64,000 bases of DNA from Oscillospiraceae bacterium HV4-5-C5C (GTDB lineage Bacteria; Bacillota; Clostridia; Saccharofermentanales; Fastidiosipilaceae): contig JAAVLZ010000010.1 in assembly GCA_012034405.1 (NCBI GenBank), positions 1 to 64,000 on the forward strand, written 5' to 3'. Position 1 is the first letter of the stretch. Every line of letters begins with the position of its first letter. Under the pieces are notes generated by a model. The model did no database searches and was not told where the DNA came from. It worked only from the letters and a program-made list of their open reading frames with translations. The translations under genes were made by a program, and so were the position numbers. Shown here piece by piece: positions 27,435 to 36,800 of this stretch.

Positions 27435-27443
27435 TGATAAAAT
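27435..27443 (+). promoter_or_regulatory. Extended -10 promoter for the ABC exporter operon
   Basis: TGATAAAAT (TGn plus TAAAAT) lies 64 bases before the GTG start at 27507. A separate TTGACA at 27372-27377 is too far upstream to pair with it. Confidence 0.4.
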
Positions 27444-27506
27444 GAGCGTTATACTGCGAATATAAGCAGCCTCTGTATCAGGCAAATTACAGTCAGGAGT
27501 CCGTTA

Positions 27507-29276
27507 GTGAAAGATCATTCTCCAGTTCAAAAACCATTGCGTAACCTGTTGCCTTACCTTAAACCCTACCGGCTGCAGCTTTGCCTGGGTCCGTTGTTCA
27601 AGCTGGTAGAAGCTGTCATTGAACTGCTGATCCCTATGGTAATGGCCCGTATGATTGATATCGGGGTGGCCCGGCACGACCGGCAATACCTGTGGTCACA
27701 TGGTTTGCTGCTGCTGGGTCTGGTGATCATCGGCTTAATCTTTTCTTTAAGCTGCCAATACATGGCTTCTGTGGCCAGTCAGGGCGTGGGCACCCGCCTG
27801 CGTACGGCAGTCTATGAACAGATCCTGATGATTCCAAAAGCAAAATTACAGCCGATTGGTTCAGCCTCTTTACTCAACCGCATAACCGGTGATATCAATC
27901 AAATTCAGCTGGCAGTAGCCATGACCATCAGACTTCTGTCGCGGGCTCCCTTTTTAGCTATAGGCGGGATGATTATGTCCTTTATAATTGAGCCGCGCCT
28001 GGCCGTGATTCTGCTCCTGACGGTCCCGGTAGCCGCCGTGCTGTTATATGTCATCATGCGGGCTACCGTTACAGTCTTTAAACTGGCGCAGAAACAGACA
28101 GATAAAGTCATGACCCTGATCAGAGATAATATCAGCGGGGCGCGCGTCATCCGTTCTTTAGCCAAAGAACCGCATGAACAAGCCTATTTTGGGGAAAATA
28201 ATAATAAGCTGAATCAGTTACTGACCAGAGCCGGGCAGATATCTTCTCTGATGAATCCGCTCACATCCTTGCTGTTTAACGGCGGTATTGTTTTTGTTAT
28301 CTGGAAGAGCGGTGCATTGGTAGATACAGGGCAATTACGTCAGGGCGATGTCCTGGCCCTGGCTAACTACCTGGGGCAGATCGTCTTAGCCATGATGGTA
28401 GTCGCCAATCTGGTGATTTTATTCCCCCGGGCTTACGCTTCCAGTGGCCGGGTTACGGAGGTACTGGGTTTAAAAGCGGATTTATGGCCAGCGCCAAAGC
28501 CAGCAGACCCTGCCCATATCAAGCCGGAATCAGTCGGGCTGGTCTTTAATCAGGTCAGTCTGACCTACCCGGCCAACCGGGAACCGTCATTGGAACAGAT
28601 CAGCTTCCGACTAAAACCAGGTGAACAGTTAGGCGTGATCGGAGCTACCGGCTCCGGCAAAAGTACCCTGATCGCGGCCCTGCTGCGGGAATATGCCATA
28701 AGCCGGGGAGATATAACGATTAATGGTCAGTCAATTAAACAAGCTGCGGTTTCGGACTGGCACCGTCAAATCGCCTGGGTGCCGCAAAAGGCGGTGCTGT
28801 TTTCTGGCAGCCTGCGCAGTAATCTGCTCTGGGGACTGCCGCAGGATGCGCCGCCGGATGACCAGGATTTGTGGTCCGCGCTTCAGGATGCACAGGCGGC
28901 AGATTTTGTCCGCCTTTTGCCGGGCGGCCTGGATGCGGCGGTAGACCGCGGCGGGCAGAATTTTTCCGGCGGGCAGCGTCAGCGCCTGACGATTGCCCGG
29001 GCTTTGCTGAAGCGAGCATCCATCTATGTATTTGACGACAGTTCCAGCGCTCTGGACTATGCGACCGACCTGGCCCTGCGTCAGGCGGTGCGCCGCCGGA
29101 CGCGGCAGGCCTGCGTTGTGATCATTTCTCAGCGGGTCTATCAGGTGCGGGAAGCCGAGCAGATTCTGGTCCTGGATAACGGCCATATGGCCGGTCTGGG
29201 CACGCATCAGACTTTGTTGCAGCACTGCCCGCTGTATCAGGACATTGCCAGATCGCAGGAGGCTGCAGCACAATGA
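27507..29276 (+). CDS. ABC exporter half-transporter A (degenerate ATP site)
   Basis: This protein is a fused exporter: an N-terminal six-helix membrane domain (about residues 20-310) and a C-terminal nucleotide-binding domain. The Walker A is GATGSGKST, the signature NFSGGQRQRL, and the Walker B VFDDSSSALD. Aspartate stands where the catalytic glutamate normally follows, the hallmark of the non-hydrolysing member of heterodimeric exporters such as BmrC and TM287. The GTG start has AGGAG eight bases upstream. Its stop overlaps the next gene by four bases. The pair would export drugs, lipids or peptides; the substrate cannot be read from sequence. Confidence 0.9.
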   Translation: MKDHSPVQKPLRNLLPYLKPYRLQLCLGPLFKLVEAVIELLIPMVMARMIDIGVARHDRQYLWSHGLLLLGLVIIGLIFSLSCQYMASVASQGVGTRLRTAVYEQILMIPKAKLQPIGSASLLNRITGDINQIQLAVAMTIRLLSRAPFLAIGGMIMSFIIEPRLAVILLLTVPVAAVLLYVIMRATVTVFKLAQKQTDKVMTLIRDNISGARVIRSLAKEPHEQAYFGENNNKLNQLLTRAGQISSLMNPLTSLLFNGGIVFVIWKSGALVDTGQLRQGDVLALANYLGQIVLAMMVVANLVILFPRAYASSGRVTEVLGLKADLWPAPKPADPAHIKPESVGLVFNQVSLTYPANREPSLEQISFRLKPGEQLGVIGATGSGKSTLIAALLREYAISRGDITINGQSIKQAAVSDWHRQIAWVPQKAVLFSGSLRSNLLWGLPQDAPPDDQDLWSALQDAQAADFVRLLPGGLDAAVDRGGQNFSGGQRQRLTIARALLKRASIYVFDDSSSALDYATDLALRQAVRRRTRQACVVIISQRVYQVREAEQILVLDNGHMAGLGTHQTLLQHCPLYQDIARSQEAAAQ

Positions 29277-31075
29277 GACTAACTAAAAGCCTGAAAATTC
29301 ATGACACGCAGGATCAGAATCAGTTGAATTCGACTGATCAACGGCCCATATGGCGGCGCTTGCTGCCATATATTCTCCAGCAGCCAGGCTGGCTTATGGC
29401 CGTGGCGGTAACCGGAATTATCTCCAGCCTCAGCGCTTTGCTGGCGCCCTGGTTACTCGGTAAGGCCATTGATACCCTGCTGGGTAAGGGGGCAGTACGC
29501 TGGAAACCGCTGGCTGGCTTGATTTTGCCCCTGGCCCTGACCTATCTGGCTTCGGCGCTGTTTCAGTGGCTGATGACGGCTTCTTCAGTCCGCCTGTCCA
29601 ACCAGGTCGCGACAAGCCTGCGTAAAGCCAGTTTTGACCGCCTGACCAGACTGCCGCTCAGTTTTCTGGATCAGAAGGGCAAGGGCGATTTGCTGTCCAG
29701 ACTAACTACTGATCTGGACGCAGTGAACGATGGCCTGAACTTACTGCTCAACCAGTTGTTTTCGAGCCTGATATTGCTGGTCGGCTCTTTAGTCATGATG
29801 TTTGCCGCTTCGCCCTGGATAACGATTCTGATGCTGGCTATCATGCCCTTCAATTTTCTGGTGACGCGGTTCATTTCTTCTAATTCACATCATATGTTTA
29901 TGGAACAAGCAAATCTGGCCGGTCGGCTGAATAGTTATGTTGATGAGCGGGTGGAGCAGGCTGACTTGCTCCGGGCTTTTAACCAGGAAGAAATCAGCCG
30001 TCAGGATTTCCACCAGCTGAATGAGGAGCTTTATGTGGTAGGCCAAAAAGCTCAGTTCTTCAGTTCACTCACCAATCCGGGAACCCGTTTTGTTAATAAC
30101 ATCGCATATGTTGCGGTAGGCCTGGCGGCAACACTGAACGCGCTGGCCGGGAGGATCACAATCGGACAAGTTTCACAGCTGCTGAACTACACCCTGCAGT
30201 TTGCCAAACCGGTCAATGAACTGTCCGCGGTCACTACCCAGCTGCAAAACAGCCTGGCCGGAGCCCGGCGGGTCTTTGCTCTGATGGATCAGCCGGAGGA
30301 ATCTGATGATGCCTCACTACCGGAACTTAAGGTAAGCGCAGGCGCCGTTAGCTTTGCGGAGGTCCGCTTTTCATACCGCCCGGACCGACCGCTGATTACC
30401 GGTTTGAATCTGGATATCCGTCCTGATGCCAGTGTGGCAATAGTGGGACCGACCGGCGCGGGAAAAACTACCCTGGTAAACCTGTTGATGCGCTTTTATG
30501 ATCCGACCGGCGGGCAGATCTTTATTGATCAGCAAAACATTACTTCGGTCACGCGCTCTAGCCTGCGCAGGAGTATAGGGATGGTCCTGCAGGACAGCTG
30601 GCTGTTTGCAGGTTCAGTGCGGGATAACCTGGCTTATGGGCGTCCTGGTGCCAGTGACGCGGAGATTATCAGCGCGGCCAGGGCAGCTTGCGCGGATGAA
30701 TTCATCCGTCGCTTGCCCCAGGGCTATGATACGGTACTGAGTGATTCAGGCAGCAACTTATCTCAGGGCGAAAAACAATTGCTGACCATAGCCCGGGTCA
30801 TGCTGCTGAATCCCAGATTGCTCATTTTAGATGAGGCTACTTCTAATATTGATACCAGGACGGAAATCCTGGTTCAGCAAGCCTTTTTACGCCTGATGGA
30901 GGGACGGACTTCTTTTATCATTGCTCATCGCCTCTCAACGATTCGCAACGCTTCCTTGATTATCGTCATGAATCAGGGGAGTATTGTGGAGCAGGGGACC
31001 CATGACTCGTTGCTGCAGGAAAAAGGCCTTTACTACAAACTGTATGAAAGTCAATTTGCCGGTCGTGAGGCTTGA
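29273..31075 (+). CDS. ABC exporter half-transporter B (catalytic partner)
   Basis: The 600-residue partner has the same layout: a soluble start, six membrane helices (about residues 35-330) and an ATPase domain. Its Walker A is GPTGAGKTT and its Walker B LLILDEATSNID, with the catalytic glutamate intact. Its signature motif is NLSQGEKQLL instead of LSGGQ. The altered signature here and the altered Walker B in its partner fall in the same composite site, which leaves one consensus and one degenerate ATP site. The four-base overlap with the upstream gene supports production in equal amounts. A terminator follows at 31147. Confidence 0.92.
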   Translation: MRLTKSLKIHDTQDQNQLNSTDQRPIWRRLLPYILQQPGWLMAVAVTGIISSLSALLAPWLLGKAIDTLLGKGAVRWKPLAGLILPLALTYLASALFQWLMTASSVRLSNQVATSLRKASFDRLTRLPLSFLDQKGKGDLLSRLTTDLDAVNDGLNLLLNQLFSSLILLVGSLVMMFAASPWITILMLAIMPFNFLVTRFISSNSHHMFMEQANLAGRLNSYVDERVEQADLLRAFNQEEISRQDFHQLNEELYVVGQKAQFFSSLTNPGTRFVNNIAYVAVGLAATLNALAGRITIGQVSQLLNYTLQFAKPVNELSAVTTQLQNSLAGARRVFALMDQPEESDDASLPELKVSAGAVSFAEVRFSYRPDRPLITGLNLDIRPDASVAIVGPTGAGKTTLVNLLMRFYDPTGGQIFIDQQNITSVTRSSLRRSIGMVLQDSWLFAGSVRDNLAYGRPGASDAEIISAARAACADEFIRRLPQGYDTVLSDSGSNLSQGEKQLLTIARVMLLNPRLLILDEATSNIDTRTEILVQQAFLRLMEGRTSFIIAHRLSTIRNASLIIVMNQGSIVEQGTHDSLLQEKGLYYKLYESQFAGREA

Positions 31076-31146
31076 CCTGAAACCGCCACGGCAAATCCTG
31101 AGGCGTCAGGCTTCGGTTAACTGCCTGTAAATCGGTCAATAACGGG

Positions 31147-31185
31147 AAAAAAAGGAGCTGCTTTGCTGAAAGCAACTCCTTTTTT
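31147..31185. terminator. Terminator between ABC operon and glnS
   Basis: AAAAAAGGAG plus TGCTTT pairs with AAAGCA plus CTCCTTTTTT around a GCTG loop, with one internal mismatch. The T run suits the plus strand and the A run the convergent glnS. Confidence 0.85.
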
Positions 31186-31223
31186 CAGCTGAGGGTCAAC
31201 TGTGCTGCAGTCTGCGACAACTA

Positions 31224-32975
31224 TCAGTTAGCAGCAGGCAGTTTAAAACTGTCTTTCAGTGAAACTGAACGGTTAAAGATTAAATGCTCAGGCCGGCTGT
31301 CGCGGTTATCCAGAGTGAAGTAGCCGTTGCGCATGAACTGATAAGCTTCACCAACTTTGGCTTGAACCAGCCCCGCTTCAATTTTAGCTTCATGGCAGAC
31401 CTTAAGCGAATCAGGGTTGATAATGTCTTCATAAGGCCGGCCGTCCGCGTCCGGATCCTTGCTCAGAAACAATTTATCATACAGACGGACCTCAGCCTGC
31501 AGGCAATTGGTCTGGTCAACCCAATGGATGGTCCCTTTTACCCGGTGCCCATCAGCCGCATTACCGCCGCGACTGGCCGGATCATAGGTGGCCAGCACTT
31601 CAATCACGTTTCCGTCCGCGTCCTTGTGGCAGCCGGTGCATTTTATGATGTAGGCTTCCTTGAGTCTGACTTCATTACCCGGATACAGCCTGAAATATTT
31701 GCGGAAGGGTTCTTCCATAAAGTCAGTCCGTTCAATCCAGAGATGCTTGCTGAAGGTGACTGTACGGCGGCCGTCTTCAGGACGTTCAGGATTGTTTTCA
31801 ACAGAAAAAGTCTCATGCTCATCTTCAGGATAATTGGTTATGGTCAGCCGGACCGGATCCAGCACCGCCATGACGCGGCGGGCAGACTGGTTCAGATCCT
31901 CCCGCAAACAGTGCTCCAGAAAGGCGTAATCCACCACATTGGGCACTTTGGAAACGCCGATACGCGCACAGAAATTCCGAATGGACAGCGGGGTATAGCC
32001 ACGGCGGCGCAGACCGCGCAGCGTTGGCATGCGGGGATCATCCCAACCGCTGACAATGCCTTGTTCAACCAAAGCCCGCAATTTGCGCTTGCTCATCATG
32101 GTATAATTCATGCCCAGCCTGGCAAACTCAATTTGCCGGGGCTTGGATGGCAGGGGACAGTGCTCCACCACCCAATCATACAACGGCCGGTGGTCCTCAA
32201 ATTCAATGCTGCAAAGAGAATGGGTTATACCTTCAATGGCGTCCTCAATGGGGTGGGCAAAATCATACATGGGATAGAGACACCAGGCAGTACCGGTACG
32301 GTGGTGCGGCAGATGGGAAATGCGGTACAGCACCGGATCCCTAAGATTGATGTTACCGGAAGCCATATCAATCTTGGCTCTCAGGGTATGACTGCCATCC
32401 GGAAAAGCGCCCTCCCGCATGCGGTGAAACAGATCCAGATTTTCCTCAGGGCTCCGGTCCCGGTAGGGGCTGGGAAGGCCAGGCTCAGTCAGCGTCCCGC
32501 GTGTTTGCCTGATTTCCTCAGCGGATAAATCACAGACATACGCCAGGCCTTGACGGATCAGATCCTCCGCACATTCATACATGACCGGAAAATAGTCTGA
32601 AGCATAATAAAAACGGTCAGCCCAATCAAAACCCAGCCAGTGAATATCTTCTTTAATGGCATCCACATATTCAGTGTCTTCTTTGGCAGGATTGGTATCA
32701 TCCATCCGTAAATTGCAAAGACCGTGGTTAATGTCCGCCATGGTGAAATTGATGCAGATGGCTTTGGCATGACCAATATGCAGATAGCCGTTCGGTTCCG
32801 GTGGAAAACGGGTGTGAATCGTCTGACCGTAAGCCCGGTGGCCTGGCTTCAGATCATCCTCAATTGCCTGTTGGATAAAGTGGCGCGGACGATCCTCACC
32901 CAGACTGTCACAGACACAGTCCGGGTCCGGGCTGCTACCATAAGTTGCGCTTGGATTCATATTGTTATCAGTCAT
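31224..32975 (-). CDS. glnS: Glutaminyl-tRNA synthetase
   Basis: GlnRS charges tRNA-Gln directly. The class I motifs are PPEPNGYLHIGHAK (HIGH) and MMSKRKL (KMSKS-like). The two C-terminal beta-barrels for anticodon binding follow. Tyrosine in NYTMMSK and the DDTNP motif are typical of GlnRS rather than GluRS. The length of 583 residues includes a 25-residue N-terminal leader and is near the usual 550. The ATG has GGAGG nine bases before. It lies 33 bases downstream of gltX, so the two form a minus-strand operon. Many Bacillota lack GlnRS and use GatCAB transamidation instead, so its presence is notable. Confidence 0.96.
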   Translation of the reverse strand: MTDNNMNPSATYGSSPDPDCVCDSLGEDRPRHFIQQAIEDDLKPGHRAYGQTIHTRFPPEPNGYLHIGHAKAICINFTMADINHGLCNLRMDDTNPAKEDTEYVDAIKEDIHWLGFDWADRFYYASDYFPVMYECAEDLIRQGLAYVCDLSAEEIRQTRGTLTEPGLPSPYRDRSPEENLDLFHRMREGAFPDGSHTLRAKIDMASGNINLRDPVLYRISHLPHHRTGTAWCLYPMYDFAHPIEDAIEGITHSLCSIEFEDHRPLYDWVVEHCPLPSKPRQIEFARLGMNYTMMSKRKLRALVEQGIVSGWDDPRMPTLRGLRRRGYTPLSIRNFCARIGVSKVPNVVDYAFLEHCLREDLNQSARRVMAVLDPVRLTITNYPEDEHETFSVENNPERPEDGRRTVTFSKHLWIERTDFMEEPFRKYFRLYPGNEVRLKEAYIIKCTGCHKDADGNVIEVLATYDPASRGGNAADGHRVKGTIHWVDQTNCLQAEVRLYDKLFLSKDPDADGRPYEDIINPDSLKVCHEAKIEAGLVQAKVGEAYQFMRNGYFTLDNRDSRPEHLIFNRSVSLKDSFKLPAAN

Positions 32976-33008
32976 AACTGTAGTTCCTCCATATATGTTA
33001 ATCCGGAA

Positions 33009-34487
33009 TCAACTTTGAGGTTGAAGTGCCAGCCTCAGACGATCGCGGGCCTGCGTCATCCGACGGACAGCTTCAGCTTTCCCCAGCAGATAGAGTACTT
33101 CAACAGCCCCGCCGGGGGTCACCGCCTGACCGGAGGCTGCTATTCTGACCGGCCACATTAGCTGCCCGTTTTTGACGCCCAGGCTGGCTGCCCGATCCAT
33201 CAGGTATTGGTGCAAACAGGTATCATTCCAAGGCTCAAGGGCCGCTAACTCCGGTATGACGATTTCCAGCATTTGCAGAGCTGATGCCTGGCTGCTCTTC
33301 ATCTTTTTATGTTCAAATAAGCTTAAGTCAAAATCCTGCTCATAATGCCCCAGGAATTTTATCTTATCAGGAATCTCCGTAAAGGTTTCCAGCCGGGGTT
33401 GCAGTAATGCGGCAAGATAGGTCTCATCTGCAGGCAAGCCGTTCAGCGAGCTGACAAAATAAGGATGGCAATGTCGGGTCAGCTCAGCCGGAGCCAGCCG
33501 CCGGATATATTCCTGATTAAACCATTTCAGCTTATTGTAATCAAAAACCGCCGGGGATTTGCTGATCCCGGAAACGGCAAATACCCGGGTCAGCTCCTCC
33601 AGAGAAAACAGCTCCTGATTATCTTTCGGCGCCCAGCCCAGCAAGGCAATGTAGTTAATGATCGCCTCAGGCAGATACCCTTCGTTAACCAGGTCCGCGA
33701 AACTGGTGGCGCCATGGCGTTTGGAGAGCTTTTGCCCGTCTTCTCCCAAAATCAAGGGCAGATGAATATATGCAGGGATAGGATAACCCAGAGCCTGATA
33801 CAGCAAATTGTATTTAGGGGTAGAAGATAGATATTCTGAACCGCGGACCACATGGGTGATCGCCATAGCGTGGTCATCTACGACATTGGCAAAGTTATAG
33901 GTCGGGTATCCATCTGATTTCAGCAAAATCTGATCTTCAAGCTCTTCATTAGGTACCTCAATGTGGCCAAAAACCACATCATCAAATGAAGTATGGCCTG
34001 TCAGGGGCATTTTCTGGCGAATGACGTAGGGTAACCCCTGGGACAGTCTGCTATCTATTTCAGCCTGCGAAAGATTGCGGCAATGCCGGTCATAGCCCCC
34101 AAATCGGTGAGACTTTTCTCCTTCAGCCTTTATTCTGGCCAGTCGCTCCTCCGTGCAGAAACAGCGATAGGCTTTCCCCTCACTGACCAGCTGCAGCGCT
34201 ATGCCTTTGTACACGGCTTTGCGTTCGCTTTGGATATAAGGACCGTAAGGACCACCTATATCAGGACCTTCATCATGGCTGATACCGCAGGCTTCCAGCG
34301 TCTGATAAATCAGCTCAACCGCGCCGGGAACCAGGCGTTCCTGATCCGTATCCTCAATACGCAGAATAAAGCGGCCGTTCATAGAACGGGCCACCAGATA
34401 TTCATACAATGCGGTGCGCAGGTTACCGATGTGCATAAAACCGGTCGGACTGGGCGCAAAGCGGGTGCGGACTACCGAATCCATCAT
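33009..34487 (-). CDS. gltX: Glutamyl-tRNA synthetase
   Basis: GltX charges tRNA-Glu. The class I core shows FAPSPTGFMHIGNLRTA (HIGH-like) and KLSKRHG. A zinc-binding knuckle is visible as CFC near residue 108 and DRHC about 25 residues later, as in discriminating bacterial enzymes. The C-terminal helical anticodon-binding domain completes 492 residues. The ATG at 34487 has GAGGAG six bases upstream, and a second ATG follows directly. With a dedicated GlnRS downstream, this enzyme is likely to discriminate against tRNA-Gln, but this cannot be proven from the sequence alone. Confidence 0.96.
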   Translation of the reverse strand: MMDSVVRTRFAPSPTGFMHIGNLRTALYEYLVARSMNGRFILRIEDTDQERLVPGAVELIYQTLEACGISHDEGPDIGGPYGPYIQSERKAVYKGIALQLVSEGKAYRCFCTEERLARIKAEGEKSHRFGGYDRHCRNLSQAEIDSRLSQGLPYVIRQKMPLTGHTSFDDVVFGHIEVPNEELEDQILLKSDGYPTYNFANVVDDHAMAITHVVRGSEYLSSTPKYNLLYQALGYPIPAYIHLPLILGEDGQKLSKRHGATSFADLVNEGYLPEAIINYIALLGWAPKDNQELFSLEELTRVFAVSGISKSPAVFDYNKLKWFNQEYIRRLAPAELTRHCHPYFVSSLNGLPADETYLAALLQPRLETFTEIPDKIKFLGHYEQDFDLSLFEHKKMKSSQASALQMLEIVIPELAALEPWNDTCLHQYLMDRAASLGVKNGQLMWPVRIAASGQAVTPGGAVEVLYLLGKAEAVRRMTQARDRLRLALQPQS

Positions 34488-34515
34488 ACTTAACTCCTCG
34501 TCTTTGTTTTCATCA

Positions 34516-34524
34516 TGTTATAAT
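34516..34524 (+). promoter_or_regulatory. Extended -10 promoter for the DUF5685 gene
   Basis: TGTTATAAT is a perfect extended -10 located 78 bases before the start at 34602. No -35 hexamer is visible. Confidence 0.5.
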
Positions 34525-34601
34525 AACGTTTTACCAGCGCCCTTACAACTGCTCAGGCAGTGCCGGAGCGGCTTTAACAGTTGATATGACTGAGGTTTTT
34601 A

Positions 34602-35660
34602 ATGTACGGAAATGTCCGCCCCCTAAAAGAAGAATTGAAGATCCGCGAGTACAATTTGTACCGCGGCTACTATTGCGGCTTATGTCAGGCCATCCGTCTT
34701 AACTACGGACAATTACCTCGCTTGAGCCTGAGCTATGACCTGACCTTTATGGCGATATTCCTGCACGCTTTGCAGCCGGCACAACCTGAGTGGGCGCAAG
34801 TCAGCTGCCTGGTCCATCCCCGTAAAAAGCGCCCGTCGGTACAATCAGATCCAGGCTTGGACTATAGCGCGGCGGTTTCAGTTTTGCTGGCTGAAGCTAA
34901 ACTCCAGGATAATATTCAGGATGGTGAAAGCCGCCTGCTCAATCAGGCAATCAAGCTGATCTGGCAGCGCGCGGCGGCAGCGGCTAAAAAACGCTATCCG
35001 CTGGCTTGGGAGCGTATACAGCGCCACCTGTCCGAGCTGAACGCGGCCGAGCGGCAGCAGCTGCCGGCAGCTGCCAGGCAGGCTGCAGCGGAACCAGTCT
35101 TAATGGATCAAGCTGCTGCCGCTGAGAACGAACTGGCGGACAGCATGTCCGCTCATTGCCGCGCTTTTGCAGCGGCTGATCCGGCGGCGACCGCTTTTGG
35201 CGTTCTGCTGGCGGATTTAATGCTTATCGGTCTGCAGGAGACCGGGTCGCAGGCTGGCTTTTCAGCCGGCCAGAGGGAGGCTGTCCTGACCGGTATGACT
35301 GCGCTGGGCCGCTGGATTTACTATGTGGATGCTTTGGCAGACTGGCAAGAAGACCAGAAGGCCGGACGCTATAACGCTTTGACCAGAGCTTCAATCTTGC
35401 CGGTAACAGCTGACGCCTGGAAGCAGGCAAAGGAAAACTATCCGGATACAGCCGGTCTGGATATAAGCCAGGCAAGTACCTGGATGTTAAGCCGGGTTAA
35501 GGCAGACTATCTGTTATTTACCCAGCAGGAAGACTGCGCCAGGGCTCTGGAGCTGCTGCCGTACCAGCGATTGCAGCCTCTGATCGGCAATATCCTGACC
35601 CAGGGCCTGCCAGCGGTGGCCAGACAAGTCGCCGCGGGTCGGAAGCTCAATAAGCTTTAA
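34602..35660 (+). CDS. DUF5685 family protein
   Basis: This 352-residue protein begins MYGNVRPLKEELK and REYNLYRGYYCGLC, which I recognise as the DUF5685 family of Clostridia; its function is unknown. The early YYCGLC and a later VSCLVHPRKK suggest a cysteine-based metal site. The rest is predicted helical, Ala and Gln rich, with RWIYYVDALADWQEDQKAGRYN as the best conserved-looking stretch (split in helices near residue 245), resembling the aspartate-rich helices of prenyl-chain enzymes only loosely. No membrane segment is seen. No strong Shine-Dalgarno is evident. A J-domain protein follows after 100 bases, an arrangement I recall as recurrent in this class. Confidence 0.75.
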   Translation: MYGNVRPLKEELKIREYNLYRGYYCGLCQAIRLNYGQLPRLSLSYDLTFMAIFLHALQPAQPEWAQVSCLVHPRKKRPSVQSDPGLDYSAAVSVLLAEAKLQDNIQDGESRLLNQAIKLIWQRAAAAAKKRYPLAWERIQRHLSELNAAERQQLPAAARQAAAEPVLMDQAAAAENELADSMSAHCRAFAAADPAATAFGVLLADLMLIGLQETGSQAGFSAGQREAVLTGMTALGRWIYYVDALADWQEDQKAGRYNALTRASILPVTADAWKQAKENYPDTAGLDISQASTWMLSRVKADYLLFTQQEDCARALELLPYQRLQPLIGNILTQGLPAVARQVAAGRKLNKL

Positions 35661-35705
35661 GCTTAATTTAAACTGACTAAACTAAACTGAAAGCATTTTA
35701 GCACG

Positions 35706-35714
35706 TGTTATAAT
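35706..35714 (+). promoter_or_regulatory. Extended -10 promoter for the J-domain gene
   Basis: TGTTATAAT is a perfect extended -10, with a weak CTGAAA at 35687-35692 as a possible -35 (16-base spacer). It lies 47 bases before the ATG. Confidence 0.5.
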
Positions 35715-35760
35715 TATTAAAGTTCGGCCGGGAGCCAGACAGACAGGAGCAAAAGACAGT

Positions 35761-36183
35761 ATGAACAAAGATCCTTATCAGGTTCTTGGTGTCAGCCGGG
35801 GCAGTGATGCGGAAACCATAAAAAAGGCCTATCATCAGCTGGTTAAAAAATACCATCCGGATCAGTATACTGATCCCAATATGAAAAATCTGGCTCAGGA
35901 AAAGATGCAGGAGATTAATGAGGCCTATGATATCCTGAGCGATGACCAGAAACGTCAGAACTATGATCGGTCCGGGCAACAGACCGCTTATGACAATCCC
36001 TTCGGCCGCGGCAGTTACGGCCCTTATCAGACGAATGGCGGTGGTTCCCAGCCCTCCGGCTGGGGGAGAGGTTATTACAGCCCCTACAATAACGGGGACG
36101 GCTGCTGTGATGCCCTGACCGGTCTTTGCATTGCGGATACCTGCTGCGAATGCATGGGAGGAGATTTGTGTGCCTGCTGCTGA
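35761..36183 (+). CDS. J-domain protein with cysteine-rich C-terminus
   Basis: A complete J-domain occupies residues 4-68, starting DPYQVLGVSRGSD, with the HPD tripeptide in KKYHPDQY and EINEAYDILSDDQKR in helix III. It should therefore be able to stimulate a DnaK-type chaperone. A Gly/Pro/Tyr/Asn-rich linker follows (about 75-112). The last 27 residues hold nine cysteines in CC, C, CC-x-C and C-x-CC groups, a likely metal-binding or membrane-peripheral tail. It has no zinc-finger domain of canonical DnaJ, so it is a class C co-chaperone. AGGAG lies about 13 bases before the ATG. Its end overlaps the next gene by 14 bases. Confidence 0.88.
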   Translation: MNKDPYQVLGVSRGSDAETIKKAYHQLVKKYHPDQYTDPNMKNLAQEKMQEINEAYDILSDDQKRQNYDRSGQQTAYDNPFGRGSYGPYQTNGGGSQPSGWGRGYYSPYNNGDGCCDALTGLCIADTCCECMGGDLCACC

Positions 36184-36775
36184 ACCGTCACCTGGACCCA
36201 GGCAGGTACAAGTAGTAGCAGGTGGCGGAATCGCCCTGGCAGCCATACTGCTTTTGCAGATTGTGAATCGCTACCTTCCTACAGCTGACGTATTCATCAA
36301 CTTTTTATTATCCTTGATTATCTGGTTTGTGTGCCTGAACTGGGGTAAAGCCGCAGGCGGTCTGGTATATCTGGGCGCGGCTGTTTTCAGCCTGATCATA
36401 CCGGGCCTGCCGGCTGCGCTGCCCTTTATGATTATTGGCGGGCCGTATCCGCTGTTAAAATGTGTCCTGGGCGGTTCTCGGTACCGCTTAAAAACTGCCA
36501 GATCGCAGCCGGCAGATAGATCAGCCAGGCCCGCAGGTTCCGGCTGGCGCTTCCGGCTGCCGGGTTTACTCCTGCTGCAGGGGCTGCTGTGGCTGTGGTT
36601 TTATTTATTGCTGAAATTAGCCGGAACAGCTCCGTTGGCTCACTGGGCTGCGCTGCCTGGCTGGCCTTATATTATTCTCCCTGCGGAAGTGATATTCAGT
36701 CTGGTCTATGATTTCGCGCTGGAACAGGCCTGGCCCTGGCTGCAGCGCTTAAAGCAGCGCCGGAGAGGTTTTTGA
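36170..36775 (+). CDS. Multi-pass membrane protein of unknown function
   Basis: I chose GTG 36170 because GGAGGAG ends six bases upstream, inside the preceding J-domain gene; the reading frame opens further upstream but has no other ribosome site. The 201 residues show hydrophobic segments at about residues 15-32, 38-58, 62-85, 125-145 and 155-175. A basic, Ser/Ala-rich loop lies between the third and fourth. The motif GGPYPLLKCVLGG after the third helix may be a family feature. The overlap with the J-domain gene implies translational coupling, so the two may act together at the membrane. No family name is known to me. Confidence 0.7.
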   Translation: MPAAEPSPGPRQVQVVAGGGIALAAILLLQIVNRYLPTADVFINFLLSLIIWFVCLNWGKAAGGLVYLGAAVFSLIIPGLPAALPFMIIGGPYPLLKCVLGGSRYRLKTARSQPADRSARPAGSGWRFRLPGLLLLQGLLWLWFYLLLKLAGTAPLAHWAALPGWPYIILPAEVIFSLVYDFALEQAWPWLQRLKQRRRGF

Positions 36776-36800
36776 GACTGTAACAACAAAGTCAGCGGAT

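Noticed and set aside
31284-32528. 414-residue plus-strand open frame opposite glnS
   Set aside because: It is long, but the minus strand encodes GlnRS with all its motifs, and this frame reads as a complement artefact.
36131-36169. Longer start for the membrane protein at 36170
   Set aside because: The extra codons lie inside the J-domain gene without a ribosome site; GGAGGAG points to GTG 36170.
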